DNA of 64,000 nucleotides from assembly GCA_934476075.1 (NCBI GenBank), contig CAKSNH010000013.1, positions 1 through 64,000 on the forward strand. The letters are read 5' to 3'. A program made the translations under genes and the position numbers. The notes below the pieces were generated by a model that was not told the origin of the DNA, ran no database searches, and was given only the letters and a program-made list of their open reading frames with translations. This document shows, one piece after another, positions 26,520-35,381 of the stretch. The stretch is from an uncultured Clostridia bacterium (lineage in GTDB: Bacteria; Bacillota; Clostridia; UBA1381). Positions within the stretch are counted from its first letter, which is position 1. Each line of letters opens with the position of its first letter.

Positions 26520-27854
26520 ATGCAGCGAAATTTTACACGGGGGAAAATAACGATTAATATATTGCTTTTTGCACTGCCGCTTATGGCGGGCAATCTCTTG
26601 CAGCAAATGTACAATATAACCGACACATGGATAGTCGGACACTATCTTGGCAGCGGCACACTGGGTGCGGTCGGCTCGGCGTATACGCTTATGGTGTTTT
26701 TGACATCTATAATTCTCGGACTTTGCATGGGCGGCGGAGCGGTTGTTTCCATGCAGTACGGCGAAAATAATATGCCGAAAATGAGAAGAAGTATATTCAT
26801 GTCATTCATGTTCATTTTGGCGGCGACACTGGTGCTTAATGCTATGGTATATATATTTGACGATTTTATTCTGTACATTCTGCGTGTGCCAGACCAAATA
26901 AGACAGCTCATGAAAGATTATCTTTTGGTGATTTATGCCGGTATAACGGCAACGTTTTTGTATAACTATTGCTCGGCGGTATTGAGGGCGATAGGAAATT
27001 CGGTCACACCGCTTATATTTTTGGCGGTGTCGGCGGTGTTGAACGTTTTTCTCGATATTTACCTCGTGGCGGTTGTCGGCTGGGGTGTGAAAGGTGCGGG
27101 AATTGCCACCGTATTTTCACAATTTGTATCGGGAGTGGGAATACTCATATACACACTTAAAAAGTTCCCCGAATTAGTGCCCCAAAAAGAGGACAGGAGA
27201 TGGAATAAAGGCGAATTTGCAGCGGTGCTCAATCTGTCGGCAATGACTTGCTTGCAGCAGTCTATAATGAATTTCGGTATACTTATGGTGCAGGGGTTGG
27301 TAAACAGCTTCGGCACAGCCGTTATGGCTGCATTTGCCGCTGCGGTCAAGATTGATTCGTTTGCATATATGCCCGTTCAGGATTTCGGCAACGCTTTTTC
27401 GACATTTGTTGCACAAAACTACGGTGCGGACAACAAGCAGAGGATTAACAAGGGTGTTGTAAGTGCGGCGGTTACATCGGCGGTTTTCTGCGTTATAATC
27501 AGCACGCTTGTGTTCATTTTCGCAAAACCGCTTATGCAGATTTTTATCAGCCCGTCTGAAACGGAGGTTGTAAATATAGGCATAAATTATCTGCGGATTG
27601 AAGGCTCGTGCTACATAGGCATAGGAATATTGTTTTTGCTTTACGGCTACTACCGTGCGGTGGATAAACCGCTTATGTCGGTAATTCTTACGGTTTTGTC
27701 GCTCGGAACAAGGGTTCTGCTTGCATATTTGCTCTCGGCAATATCTTTCATCGGTGTAACGGGGATATGGCTGTCCGTGCCGATTGGGTGGTTTCTGGCG
27801 GATATGGTCGGAGTGCTGGCGTATTTATACGGACAAAGGAAAAATAAAAACTGA
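26520..27854 (+). CDS. MATE-family multidrug/metabolite exporter
   Basis: A 444-residue integral membrane protein with about 12 predicted TM helices, the MATE length. Typical features are P-L-M-A-G-N-L-L-Q-Q-M-Y-N in TM1 and D-T-W-I-V-G-H just after it; the second half repeats the fold. It exports organic cations or metabolites using a Na+ or H+ gradient. ATG 26520 is preferred over an upstream in-frame start because TM1 begins right after it; the ribosome site (GAGG) is distant. The substrate cannot be inferred. Confidence 0.88.
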   Translation: MQRNFTRGKITINILLFALPLMAGNLLQQMYNITDTWIVGHYLGSGTLGAVGSAYTLMVFLTSIILGLCMGGGAVVSMQYGENNMPKMRRSIFMSFMFILAATLVLNAMVYIFDDFILYILRVPDQIRQLMKDYLLVIYAGITATFLYNYCSAVLRAIGNSVTPLIFLAVSAVLNVFLDIYLVAVVGWGVKGAGIATVFSQFVSGVGILIYTLKKFPELVPQKEDRRWNKGEFAAVLNLSAMTCLQQSIMNFGILMVQGLVNSFGTAVMAAFAAAVKIDSFAYMPVQDFGNAFSTFVAQNYGADNKQRINKGVVSAAVTSAVFCVIISTLVFIFAKPLMQIFISPSETEVVNIGINYLRIEGSCYIGIGILFLLYGYYRAVDKPLMSVILTVLSLGTRVLLAYLLSAISFIGVTGIWLSVPIGWFLADMVGVLAYLYGQRKNKN

Positions 27855-27858
27855 TATA

Positions 27859-27878
27859 TTCCGCCCCACGGGGCGGAA
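27859..27878 (+). terminator. GC-rich hairpin after MATE gene
   Basis: TTCCGCCCC/GGGGCGGAA stem with a 2-base loop. The following T run is short, so termination may be partial. Confidence 0.6.
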
Positions 27879-27894
27879 CTTTGAAATAAATATC

Positions 27895-27923
27895 TTGACA
27901 TATATAAAAAATAGGTGCATAAT
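27895..27923 (+). promoter_or_regulatory. promoter of tRNA-Gly
   Basis: TTGACA, a 17-bp spacer and CATAAT, ending 10 bases before the tRNA. Confidence 0.65.
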
Positions 27924-27933
27924 AATGGTATAT

Positions 27934-28007
27934 GCGGGTGTAGTTTAGTGGCAGAACTTTTGCTTCCCAAGCAAATAGTGTGGGTTCGATTCCCATCACT
28001 CGCTCCA
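27934..28007 (+). tRNA. tRNA-Gly (CCC)
   Basis: 74 bases including encoded CCA. The acceptor GCGGGTG pairs with CACTCGC; anticodon loop TTCCCAA with anticodon CCC; T arm GTGGGTTCGATTCCCAT. Confidence 0.92.
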
Positions 28008-28045
28008 AAAAGTAAAATCGTCGCACCAATGCGGCATTAATGATT

Positions 28046-28076
28046 AAATCAACTAATAGTAGTTGATTTTTTTTTG
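28046..28076. terminator. shared terminator of tRNA-Gly and the convergent gene
   Basis: AAATCAACTA/TAGTTGATTT stem followed by T8 on the plus strand. The convergent minus-strand gene ends at its edge. Confidence 0.75.
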
Positions 28077-28651
28077 TAGAAATGAAAATCACAGCAATCT
28101 CCGCCGCAGCCCAAGGTTTTTGAACGTGAAAATCCCAATTTTTTAAGCTCCCCGTAAGTTACATTATCTACATCACAGAAAAGACGGCATAATTGTGCAC
28201 AATCATTTTCTGTGCAAGCTGTATGCCAAAGGCATTTTTTCATCGTCACATCAAAGTAATCCTTGCCATGTTTTTGTGTGCTTTCCCACAGGTCGGTTTT
28301 ACGAACAACTTGAAGAAATATATTACTGTAAAGAAAGTAGAAACATGGTAATTTTTCTAATTTAACCATAGATAAATGTTTCTGTTTTGCTACTATATCA
28401 ATCATGTATTTTTGCATATGCTTGTAAACTTCTTCTGCTGACATTTCGTCTTGCAGAATAGCTTTGTATAATGCTATTCTCGGAAGAATTGTTTGAATAA
28501 GAGTTTTTATTTGATTTTCTGACTTGTTTTTTATATTTTGAATAAGTTTATTAAATATTATTTCCTGCTTGTTAAACAATTCATTTCCTTTATCCGCTCC
28601 GAATTCTTCGTTTAAAAATTCTTTTATTTGCTTTTGCTGTTTTATTTTCAT
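28049..28651 (-). CDS. ATC-hydrolase-family protein
   Basis: A 200-residue soluble protein. The C-terminal region (C-L-W-H ... C-x-x-L-C-R-L-F-C ... Y-G-E-L-K-K-L-G-F ... G-G-D-C-C-D-F) matches the Cys-rich signature of the L-2-amino-thiazoline-4-carboxylic acid hydrolase family. Many members are uncharacterised and probably bind a metal or a cofactor through these cysteines. The N-terminal half is helical. ATG 28651 follows GAAGGTG; the frame runs to 28744 without a better start. Its physiological substrate is unknown. Confidence 0.75.
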   Translation of the reverse strand: MKIKQQKQIKEFLNEEFGADKGNELFNKQEIIFNKLIQNIKNKSENQIKTLIQTILPRIALYKAILQDEMSAEEVYKHMQKYMIDIVAKQKHLSMVKLEKLPCFYFLYSNIFLQVVRKTDLWESTQKHGKDYFDVTMKKCLWHTACTENDCAQLCRLFCDVDNVTYGELKKLGFSRSKTLGCGGDCCDFHFYKKKSTTIS

Positions 28652-28744
28652 ATCTGTAACACCTTCATAAATTATGATTTGACGAGTTAATATACACAAC
28701 AAACACTCACTCGAATTTCTCTCAAACCCACTCTTACTCACCAA

Positions 28745-29548
28745 ACTCGGTCAACGTCAGTAGCACTATACTTTCATTCATATCTATGTTTGCACTTTCC
28801 CACTAAACTCACCCCAACGGACACGCAAAAAGCGTATATCTACATTCCGTGGGCACAGAGGGTATGCCGTATCTATGTTTTGTTTGTGCAATATGTTCAA
28901 TCATGTTTACCACAAGCACTACGCTCTGACGGCACAAAATTCATGCGTCTAGGCAATAAATGAATTTTGCCGACACATTTGGAATATCTATGCTCGCAAT
29001 AGCTTTGCAGCGTGTGGGTCAAGGGTGTCCCTTGCGGACTTTTCCGTTTGCTTTGTGGACGCGGACAAAGCGAACTCCAAAGGGTTCGCTATAATTTGAT
29101 AATGTCTATGCCTATGGGGAAGTGAAACGTCCCCGTCGCTAAATGGGGGCAACGTCAGTCGCACTACACTTTGATGCTGTCTATGCTAGGATAGAACAAC
29201 AAATTGTAGCTTTGTGCATAGTCCACCGCAAGATGTATTTAGTTCACAGTAGCGTCATTCTTCCGCTACACAAATGTAGATATAGCCGAAAACATAGGGA
29301 TTTCGCTTGTTGCGACAAGCGACAAACTTTTAGAAAGTTTGAACAAATTTGGACGCTAAGGGGTGTTTCGCCGTCTGCGGACGGCGATTTAAGGCTCTGC
29401 CTTAAAAATTCGCAAGCCTTTAAAAAGGCTTGACCTAAACTTTGATGGGCTACGCTTTGTGTAAGCGACAAATTACTGTTCAGTGATTAGATTTACACAT
29501 TAATTATACTATTTTTTGTTGATTTAATCAATCTTGGGAGTATATTTT
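28745..29548. other. hairpin-dense non-coding stretch
   Basis: No credible gene is present. At least eight good hairpins lie between 29050 and 29432, for example 29050-29071, 29069-29090, 29116-29134, 29304-29321, 29324-29340, 29369-29386, 29389-29405 and 29413-29432. A 23-bp direct repeat (CAACGTCAGT-x-GCACTA-x-ACTTT) occurs at 28752-28774 and 29150-29172, 398 bp apart. The motif TCTATG recurs about six times. It is probably a mosaic of small repeats or a structured RNA. Confidence 0.5.
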
Positions 29549-29623
29549 TCAAATAAGAAAAGTTAAGACCCAAAATAATACATAAAAGCGGACAGATTTT
29601 GCGAATATTTTAACAAAAATTCC

Positions 29624-29652
29624 TTTACAAAGCACATGATTAAGTATATAAT
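29624..29652 (+). promoter_or_regulatory. promoter of mntP
   Basis: TTTACA, a 17-bp spacer and TATAAT, about 50 bases before the start codon. Confidence 0.65.
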
Positions 29653-29705
29653 AAAATAGTTCGTCATAAAATGAACATATAAATAATTTTGTTGGAGTGA
29701 GTTTT

Positions 29706-30284
29706 TTGGATTTATTTTCATTGTTTCTTATAGCGATTGGTTTGGCAATGGACGCATTCTCCGTATCCGTTACCGACGGTATCATTTTAAAGGGAAAACT
29801 GAAATTTAGAAATGCACTTAAAATAGGCTTGTTTTTCGGAATATTTCAGGCGGTTATGCCGTGTATAGGTTACGTTTTGGGATTTAATTTCAAAAGCTAC
29901 ATAGAAAGCGTAGACCATTGGGTGGCACTTATTCTGCTTGGATTTATAGGCGGTAAAATGCTGTATGACGGTATCAGGGGCGGCGATGACGAGGAAGCCG
30001 AGCTTGAAGGCAAAAATCCGCTCGACAACAAGGTATTGACCATACTTGCGGTAGCCACAAGCATTGACGCACTTGCTGTGGGGATAACACTTGCCACGAT
30101 GGATTGCAGTCTTGCACTTGCGTCGGGGGTAATCGGCACGGTGGCATTCGTATTGTCGATAGTCGGAGTTTATATAGGAAATAAGTGCGGTAACCTGTTC
30201 GGGAACAAGGCGGACATTGTCGGAGGCTTGGTTCTTGTGGGTATTGGCTTAAAAATACTGATTGAACACTTATTTTTCGTATAA
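29706..30284 (+). CDS. mntP: manganese efflux pump MntP
   Basis: A 192-residue six-helix membrane protein of the DUF204 family that exports Mn2+. The two repeat halves carry the paired motifs G-L-A-M-D-A-F-S-V-S and S-I-D-A-L-A-V-G, whose Asp residues line the ion path. The loop between helices 3 and 4 is acidic (G-G-D-D-E-E-A-E). I prefer TTG 29706 because GGAGTGA sits 5 bases before it; a GTG at 29697 overlaps that site. No yybP-ykoY Mn riboswitch consensus was found in the short leader. Confidence 0.88.
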   Translation: MDLFSLFLIAIGLAMDAFSVSVTDGIILKGKLKFRNALKIGLFFGIFQAVMPCIGYVLGFNFKSYIESVDHWVALILLGFIGGKMLYDGIRGGDDEEAELEGKNPLDNKVLTILAVATSIDALAVGITLATMDCSLALASGVIGTVAFVLSIVGVYIGNKCGNLFGNKADIVGGLVLVGIGLKILIEHLFFV

Positions 30285-30328
30285 AATGTAAAATTAAAAG
30301 AAATTTTTGATTTTTTTAAATTTACCTA

Positions 30329-30357
30329 TTGCAAACTTTTTTGTAGTGTGGTATAAT
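30329..30357 (+). promoter_or_regulatory. promoter of gatCAB
   Basis: TTGCAA, a 17-bp spacer and TATAAT. Confidence 0.7.
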
Positions 30358-30390
30358 GCTAATAAATTAACAAAGAGATATTGAAACAAC

Positions 30391-30455
30391 AAAGGTGTTG
30401 TGTATAGAGGACTTAATTGTACGGTTGAGTTCTGTATACATAACACCTTTTTTAG
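30391..30455 (+). terminator. leader terminator-like hairpin before gatC
   Basis: AAAGGTGTT ... AACACCTTT closes a long stem of about 25 pairs including G-U pairs, followed by T6. It lies between the promoter and gatC, so it could attenuate the operon or end an RNA of about 90 bases. No T-box motif is visible. Confidence 0.65.
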
Positions 30456-30500
30456 TTCAATCGGTTCTAAAATATTTTGTTGCATAAAGGGGAGAAGATT

Positions 30501-30779
30501 ATGTTTGATATTGAGCTTACCAAGCACCTTGCGGAACTTAGTAAAATATCATTTACCGATGATGAGCTTGAAAAGATGAATGCTCAGATGGGTGACATTA
30601 TAAATTTAATGGACAAAGTTAAGAACTTCGATAAAAACGATAAAACATATGCACTTGACGCAGTAAACTACCCGAATTTGCGTGCAGATGAACCACAGGA
30701 CTCATTTGATACGGACAAGATTTTATCAAATTCAAAGAAGGTACAGAATAACAGCTTTGTAGTGCCGAAAGTGGTTTGA
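30501..30779 (+). CDS. gatC: aspartyl/glutamyl-tRNA amidotransferase subunit C
   Basis: A 92-residue subunit that wraps around GatA/GatB and stabilises the amidotransferase. The N-terminal pattern L-A-x-L-S-K-I-S-F-T-D-D-E-L and the late L-R-x-D motif are typical. ATG 30501 follows AGGGGAGAAG. It ends 29 bases before gatA. Confidence 0.9.
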   Translation: MFDIELTKHLAELSKISFTDDELEKMNAQMGDIINLMDKVKNFDKNDKTYALDAVNYPNLRADEPQDSFDTDKILSNSKKVQNNSFVVPKVV

Positions 30780-30808
30780 TTGAATTTTTAACGGAAGGAG
30801 CATGGGAT

Positions 30809-32245
30809 ATGTCTATTGCTAAATTGCGTGAGCAGCTTGATAAAAAAGAAATAAGTGCAAGGGAACTTACACAATCCTATTTGGATAAAATTAAAAATAC
30901 AGATAAAGAGTTAAACAGTTACATTACGGTCTGCGAAGAATCGGCACTTGACGAAGCCGACAAAGCACAGGAGATGATTGACGGCGGAAACAGCGGTGCA
31001 TTAACGGGAATACCGCTAAGCATTAAAGATAACATCTGTACAATCGGTACAAGAACAACGTGTGCGTCTAAAATGCTTGAAGATTTTGTGCCGATATACA
31101 ATGCGACCGCAATGGAAAAATTAAATAATGCCGGTGCGGTTATATTGGGCAAAACCAATATGGACGAGTTTGCGATGGGCGGTTCGTCACAGACATCGTA
31201 TTTCGGCGGTGTACATAATCCGTATGATACCTCTCGTGTAACGGGCGGTTCATCGGGCGGAGCGGCTGCAAGTGTAGCCGGCGGACTTTGCGTCGGAGCG
31301 TTAGGCTCGGATACGGGCGGTTCGGTTCGTCAGCCGGCATCATTCTGCGGCGTCACAGGCTTAAAGCCGACATACGGCAGAGTTTCACGTTACGGACTTA
31401 TCGCATTTGCATCATCGCTTGACCAAATCGGTACGCTTGCGAAAAGTGCCGAGGACTGCGGACTGATACTTTCGGCTATTTCGGGGTATGACTGCAACGA
31501 CAGAACTTCGGCAAAGGTTGAAGATGTGAATGTAAACGCAAAAATCGGTATGAGCCTGAAAGGAATTAAAATCGGTATACCGGCAGAATTTTTTGCGGAG
31601 GGTGTCCGTGAGGACGTTAAAAATACGGTTATGGCGGCGGCAAAAGCATACGAGAGCATGGGTGCGGAATTGGTTTCGGTATCGCTGCCGAGCCTTGAAT
31701 ATGCGGTTTCGGCTTACTATTTGATTTCATCGGCTGAGGCGGCAAGCAACCTATCACGTTATGACGGTGTTAAGTACGGCTACCGTTCGCAAGTCGGCGA
31801 AAACTTTAACGAGCTTATCAAAAATACACGCCGTGAGGCGTTCGGCGATGAGGTTAAGAGAAGAATTTTACTCGGTAACTACGCATTGTCAAGCGGTTAC
31901 TATGACGCATATTATAAAGGAGCGTCAAAAATCCGCACACAGATTAAGAAAGAGTATAACGATATTTTTGAAAAATGCGACTGCATATTGACACCGACAG
32001 CCCCGACAACGGCTTATAAAATCGGTCAGCAGGAAAATGACCCCGTTAAAATGTACACGGCGGATATTTGCACGGTTACGGTTAATATTGCCGGACTGCC
32101 GGCAATATCCACAACCTGCGGTTATGACAGCGACGGTATGCCGATTGGTATGAGCATTGTGGGAAAAATGTTTGATGAGGCTACAATTATTGCGGTTTGT
32201 GACGCTTTTGAAAAGAGTTTTGTAAGAAAAGAGGTGCAAGGCTAA
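30809..32245 (+). CDS. gatA: aspartyl/glutamyl-tRNA amidotransferase subunit A
   Basis: A 478-residue glutaminase subunit that releases ammonia from glutamine for GatB. The amidase signature is complete: S-I-K-D-N (catalytic Lys), G-G-S-S-G-G-A-A-A and G-S-D-T-G-G-S-V-R (cis-Ser and nucleophile Ser). ATG 30809 is 8 bases after GGAAGGAG; the frame is open to 30776 but that overlaps gatC. Its stop overlaps gatB as TAATG, ensuring equal translation. Confidence 0.94.
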   Translation: MSIAKLREQLDKKEISARELTQSYLDKIKNTDKELNSYITVCEESALDEADKAQEMIDGGNSGALTGIPLSIKDNICTIGTRTTCASKMLEDFVPIYNATAMEKLNNAGAVILGKTNMDEFAMGGSSQTSYFGGVHNPYDTSRVTGGSSGGAAASVAGGLCVGALGSDTGGSVRQPASFCGVTGLKPTYGRVSRYGLIAFASSLDQIGTLAKSAEDCGLILSAISGYDCNDRTSAKVEDVNVNAKIGMSLKGIKIGIPAEFFAEGVREDVKNTVMAAAKAYESMGAELVSVSLPSLEYAVSAYYLISSAEAASNLSRYDGVKYGYRSQVGENFNELIKNTRREAFGDEVKRRILLGNYALSSGYYDAYYKGASKIRTQIKKEYNDIFEKCDCILTPTAPTTAYKIGQQENDPVKMYTADICTVTVNIAGLPAISTTCGYDSDGMPIGMSIVGKMFDEATIIAVCDAFEKSFVRKEVQG

Positions 32246-33663
32246 TGAAATATATTCCTGTAATCGGTCTTGAAATTCACGCAGAAATGCTTACTCATTC
32301 AAAGGTATTCTGTTCCTGTTCGGCGGAATTCGGCGGCGACGCAAACAGCAGAGTCTGCCCAAGATGTTCGGGACTTCCGGGCACACTTCCCGTTGTAAAT
32401 CAAGGGGCGGTGACTTTGGCGGCTCGTGCCGGCTTTGCACTCGGCTGTTCGGTAAACGGATATTCTTCGTTCGACAGAAAGAACTATTTTTATCCCGATT
32501 TGCCGAAAGCATATCAGATTACGCAGTTTGAAAATCCTATATGCGGAGCGGGAGCGATTGAGGTAAACGGTAAAAAGTTCAGAATTAATCATATACATAT
32601 AGAGGAAGATGCCGGTAAATTGGTGCATGACGATTATGAGGGTGTATCAATGGCAGACTATAATCGCTGCGGTGTTCCGCTTATTGAAATTGTTACCGAA
32701 CCCGACATGAGGAGTGCCGAGGAGGCAAGGGATTTTGTTGCTGAAATTGCACTTCGTTTAAGATATGCCGGTGTATGCGATGCGAAAATGGAGCAAGGCT
32801 CACTTCGAGTTGACGTAAACATTTCGCTTATGCCGTATGATTCGGACGTATTCGGTACTCGTGCTGAAATTAAGAATTTGAACTCGCTTAAATCTATCGT
32901 GAGAGCTATTGAATATGAAATTGAAAGACAGAGCGAGATTTTGGATAAAGGCGAAAAAGTCATTCAGGAAACAAGACATTTCAACGATAACCACGGGACT
33001 ACAAAATCGCTTCGTTCAAAGGAAGAAGCACACGATTACCGCTATTTCCCCGAACCGGATATACCGCCTGTATTTTTGACAGACGAGGAAATTGAGGAAA
33101 TACGAAACAGTATGCCCGAAATGCCGTACAAGAGATACGAAAGATATACAAGCGAATATAATCTGCCGGAGGCGGACGCTAATCTGCTTATAGCAGACAA
33201 GGATTTATCGGACTTTTATGACAGTGCGGTAAAGGAATATCCGAACTATAAAGCGGTTTCAAATATGGTTTTGGGTGAATTTTTGAGAAATATCAATGAT
33301 ACGGCGGTTGCGGTGGCGGACGTTAAGATTGCTCCGAGCGATTTGGCACAAACGGTTAAAATGAGTGAGGACGGTATTGTCAGCAAGAATGCCGCAAAGG
33401 ATATTGTAAAAATCATGTTTGAAAAGGGCGGCAAGCCACAGGATATTGCAAAGGCAAACGGTCTTATTATGGAAAATGACTCGTCGGCACTTGAAGAAGT
33501 TATCGACAGGGTAATAGGCGAAAATGCAGAATCTGTCCAAAGCTTTAAGGACGGCAACCAAAAGGTGTTCGGTTTCTTGATGGGACAGGTAATCAGATAT
33601 GCCGGCAAGGGTGCTAACCCGAAAATGGCAAAGGATTTATTGATGAAAAAGATTAACGGCTAA
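32245..33663 (+). CDS. gatB: aspartyl/glutamyl-tRNA amidotransferase subunit B
   Basis: A 472-residue subunit that activates and amidates Asp-tRNA(Asn) or Glu-tRNA(Gln). It starts with G-L-E-I-H-A and the zinc-binding F-C-S-C ... C-P-R-C. The later E-D-A-G-K, D-Y-N-R-C-G-V-P-L-I-E-I-V-T and Y-R-Y-F-P-E-P-D motifs are standard. The C terminus is the YqeY-like tRNA-binding tail. It is translationally coupled to gatA and followed 36 bases later by aspS. Confidence 0.94.
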   Translation: MKYIPVIGLEIHAEMLTHSKVFCSCSAEFGGDANSRVCPRCSGLPGTLPVVNQGAVTLAARAGFALGCSVNGYSSFDRKNYFYPDLPKAYQITQFENPICGAGAIEVNGKKFRINHIHIEEDAGKLVHDDYEGVSMADYNRCGVPLIEIVTEPDMRSAEEARDFVAEIALRLRYAGVCDAKMEQGSLRVDVNISLMPYDSDVFGTRAEIKNLNSLKSIVRAIEYEIERQSEILDKGEKVIQETRHFNDNHGTTKSLRSKEEAHDYRYFPEPDIPPVFLTDEEIEEIRNSMPEMPYKRYERYTSEYNLPEADANLLIADKDLSDFYDSAVKEYPNYKAVSNMVLGEFLRNINDTAVAVADVKIAPSDLAQTVKMSEDGIVSKNAAKDIVKIMFEKGGKPQDIAKANGLIMENDSSALEEVIDRVIGENAESVQSFKDGNQKVFGFLMGQVIRYAGKGANPKMAKDLLMKKING

Positions 33664-33699
33664 AATATTTTATAATATACAATGAATGGGGGAGTGAAT

Positions 33700-35010
33700 A
33701 TGCAGACAGCAGACGGTGCAAGCCTTTTAAAGACAGTTACACTCGATGATATGGAAAAGGCTGTCGGCGGAAGTATCACATTTTGTGCTTGTGTACATAA
33801 GGTGCGAAGTATGAAAAATTTTGCTTTCGTATTGCTCAGAACAGGCAGATATGTATTCCAGTCGGTTTATTCCGAGGATACCTGCAAAGGCAGTCTTGAC
33901 GATATAAGCGAGGGTGTTTATGTGAAAATCACAGGCAGTGTGAAAGAGGATAAGCGTGCAAATTACGGCTATGAAATCACACTTGAAGATTTTGAGGTTT
34001 TGTCAAGACCGGCGGCGGATTATCCGCTTCATGTGTCGGACAAAAATATCGGTTGTCCGATTGAAACAAATTTGAATTACAGAAGTGTGGCACTCAGAAA
34101 TCCACGTCAGAGAGCGGTGTTTAAAATCAGTGAGGGCGTATGTGAGGGATTCAGACGGTTTATGCTGGAAAACGGTTTTACGGAAATTCACAGCCCTAAG
34201 ATTGTTGCCGCCGGTGCGGAGGGCGGTGCGAATATTTTCAAATTGAAGTATTTCGGAAACGATGCGTTTTTGGCACAAAGTCCGCAGTTTTACAAGCAGA
34301 CCTGCGTGGCATTCTTTGACAGAGTGTTTGAGGTTGCACCCGTATACCGTGCGGAAAAGCACAACTCGACACGTCACTTAAACGAATATATCGGTCTTGA
34401 CTTTGAAATGGGCTTTATCGACAGTATGCGTGATGTAATGCAGATGGAAACGGCGATGCTTAAATATGTGGTTGATTATATAAAAGAGCCGTACAAAAAT
34501 GAATTGGAGCTGCTTGGGGCAGAATTGCCGGAGATTAAGAAAATTCCGATTGTGACTTTCTTTGAGGCACTTGATATAGTGGGTTCGAGCCACAACAAGG
34601 CTGACCTTGACCCACAGGACGAAATTGATTTGTGCAATTATGCAAAGGAAAAGTACGGCAGTGAATTTATATTTGTTGAGAAATTCCCTGCATTAAAGCG
34701 TCCGTTCTATGCGATGAATTCAAAGGAAGACGAAAAGCTTGCCGAAAGTTTCGACTTGCTGTTCAGAGGTCTTGAAATCACCACGGGCGGACAGCGTATA
34801 CACGATTATAACGAACAGGTTGCCAAAATGGAGAAGTTCGGTATGAATCCCGATGATTTGAAGGTATATCTTGATATTCATAAATACGGTATGCCGCCTC
34901 ACGGAGGGTTGGGTATCGGTCTTGAAAGATTGGTAATGAAATTGCTTGGCTTGCAGAATATCAGAGAGGCGAGCCTGTTCCCAAGAGATATTACACATCT
35001 TGACCCATAA
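33700..35010 (+). CDS. aspS: aspartyl-tRNA synthetase, archaeal-type, probably non-discriminating
   Basis: A 436-residue class IIb synthetase of the short archaeal type, lacking the GAD insertion of the bacterial enzyme. An OB-fold anticodon domain (about 20-110) is followed by motif 2 (F-E-V-A-P-V-Y-R-A-E) and motif 3 (G-L-G-I-G-L-E-R-L-V-M). In the OB fold the V-H-x-V-R context has His where discriminating archaeal enzymes carry Trp (from memory), suggesting that it charges both tRNA(Asp) and tRNA(Asn). This fits its place behind gatCAB, which would convert Asp-tRNA(Asn). ATG 33700 follows GGGGGAG. Confidence 0.85.
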   Translation: MQTADGASLLKTVTLDDMEKAVGGSITFCACVHKVRSMKNFAFVLLRTGRYVFQSVYSEDTCKGSLDDISEGVYVKITGSVKEDKRANYGYEITLEDFEVLSRPAADYPLHVSDKNIGCPIETNLNYRSVALRNPRQRAVFKISEGVCEGFRRFMLENGFTEIHSPKIVAAGAEGGANIFKLKYFGNDAFLAQSPQFYKQTCVAFFDRVFEVAPVYRAEKHNSTRHLNEYIGLDFEMGFIDSMRDVMQMETAMLKYVVDYIKEPYKNELELLGAELPEIKKIPIVTFFEALDIVGSSHNKADLDPQDEIDLCNYAKEKYGSEFIFVEKFPALKRPFYAMNSKEDEKLAESFDLLFRGLEITTGGQRIHDYNEQVAKMEKFGMNPDDLKVYLDIHKYGMPPHGGLGIGLERLVMKLLGLQNIREASLFPRDITHLDP

Positions 35011-35086
35011 AAATAAACAGTAAAGTGTAGATTTTGGTTATTAATTTGTATATCTTTTACGGAATTTAATAGTGCATAAAAAATAC

Positions 35087-35115
35087 TTGTAAAAAGAATA
35101 GTTTGTTGATATAAT
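35087..35115 (+). promoter_or_regulatory. promoter of glnA (GSIII)
   Basis: TTGTAA, a 17-bp spacer and TATAAT, giving a leader of about 260 bases. Confidence 0.65.
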
Positions 35116-35121
35116 AGAAAA

Positions 35122-35381
35122 TGTTAGTATGGATTAACTTGTCGCATGGGTGCGTGACAATCCGAACATTGTTTATAATATCAACAGTATGTAAAACAAA
35201 GGCGTTTTATATTCCGTTATATTAGGATTATAGTACGCCTTGTTGTGTATATATAGTTATTAACACTTGAAAAAGTGTGATTATAAAATCAGAGTACATA
35301 TGTATTTTGAAACTTAATTTAGTAAATTTATAAACAATATGCGTGGATAACCATGCGGTTAATATTTAGGAGGTAAAATAT
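35122..35381 (+). promoter_or_regulatory. long structured leader of glnA
   Basis: Two stems are visible: TTGTCGCA/TGCGTGACAA inside GGATT/AATCC at about 35131-35164, and AAGGCG/CGCCTT around 35199-35243. A short dyad GCGTGGATAACCATGC follows near 35341. The second hairpin lacks a T run, so it is not a classic terminator. It does not match the known glnA or downstream-peptide glutamine riboswitch consensus as I remember them. It ends in AGGAGG. Confidence 0.4.

Noticed and set aside
29143..29433. 96-codon frame in the hairpin region
   Set aside because: It crosses several perfect hairpins, lacks a ribosome site and has unnatural codon use.
29549..29705. yybP-ykoY manganese riboswitch for mntP
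   Set aside because: The short leader lacks the conserved loops; the predicted transcript start is only about 50 bases before the gene.
30391..30455. T-box riboswitch before gatC
   Set aside because: The conserved T-box sequence and specifier stem are missing; the leader is too short.
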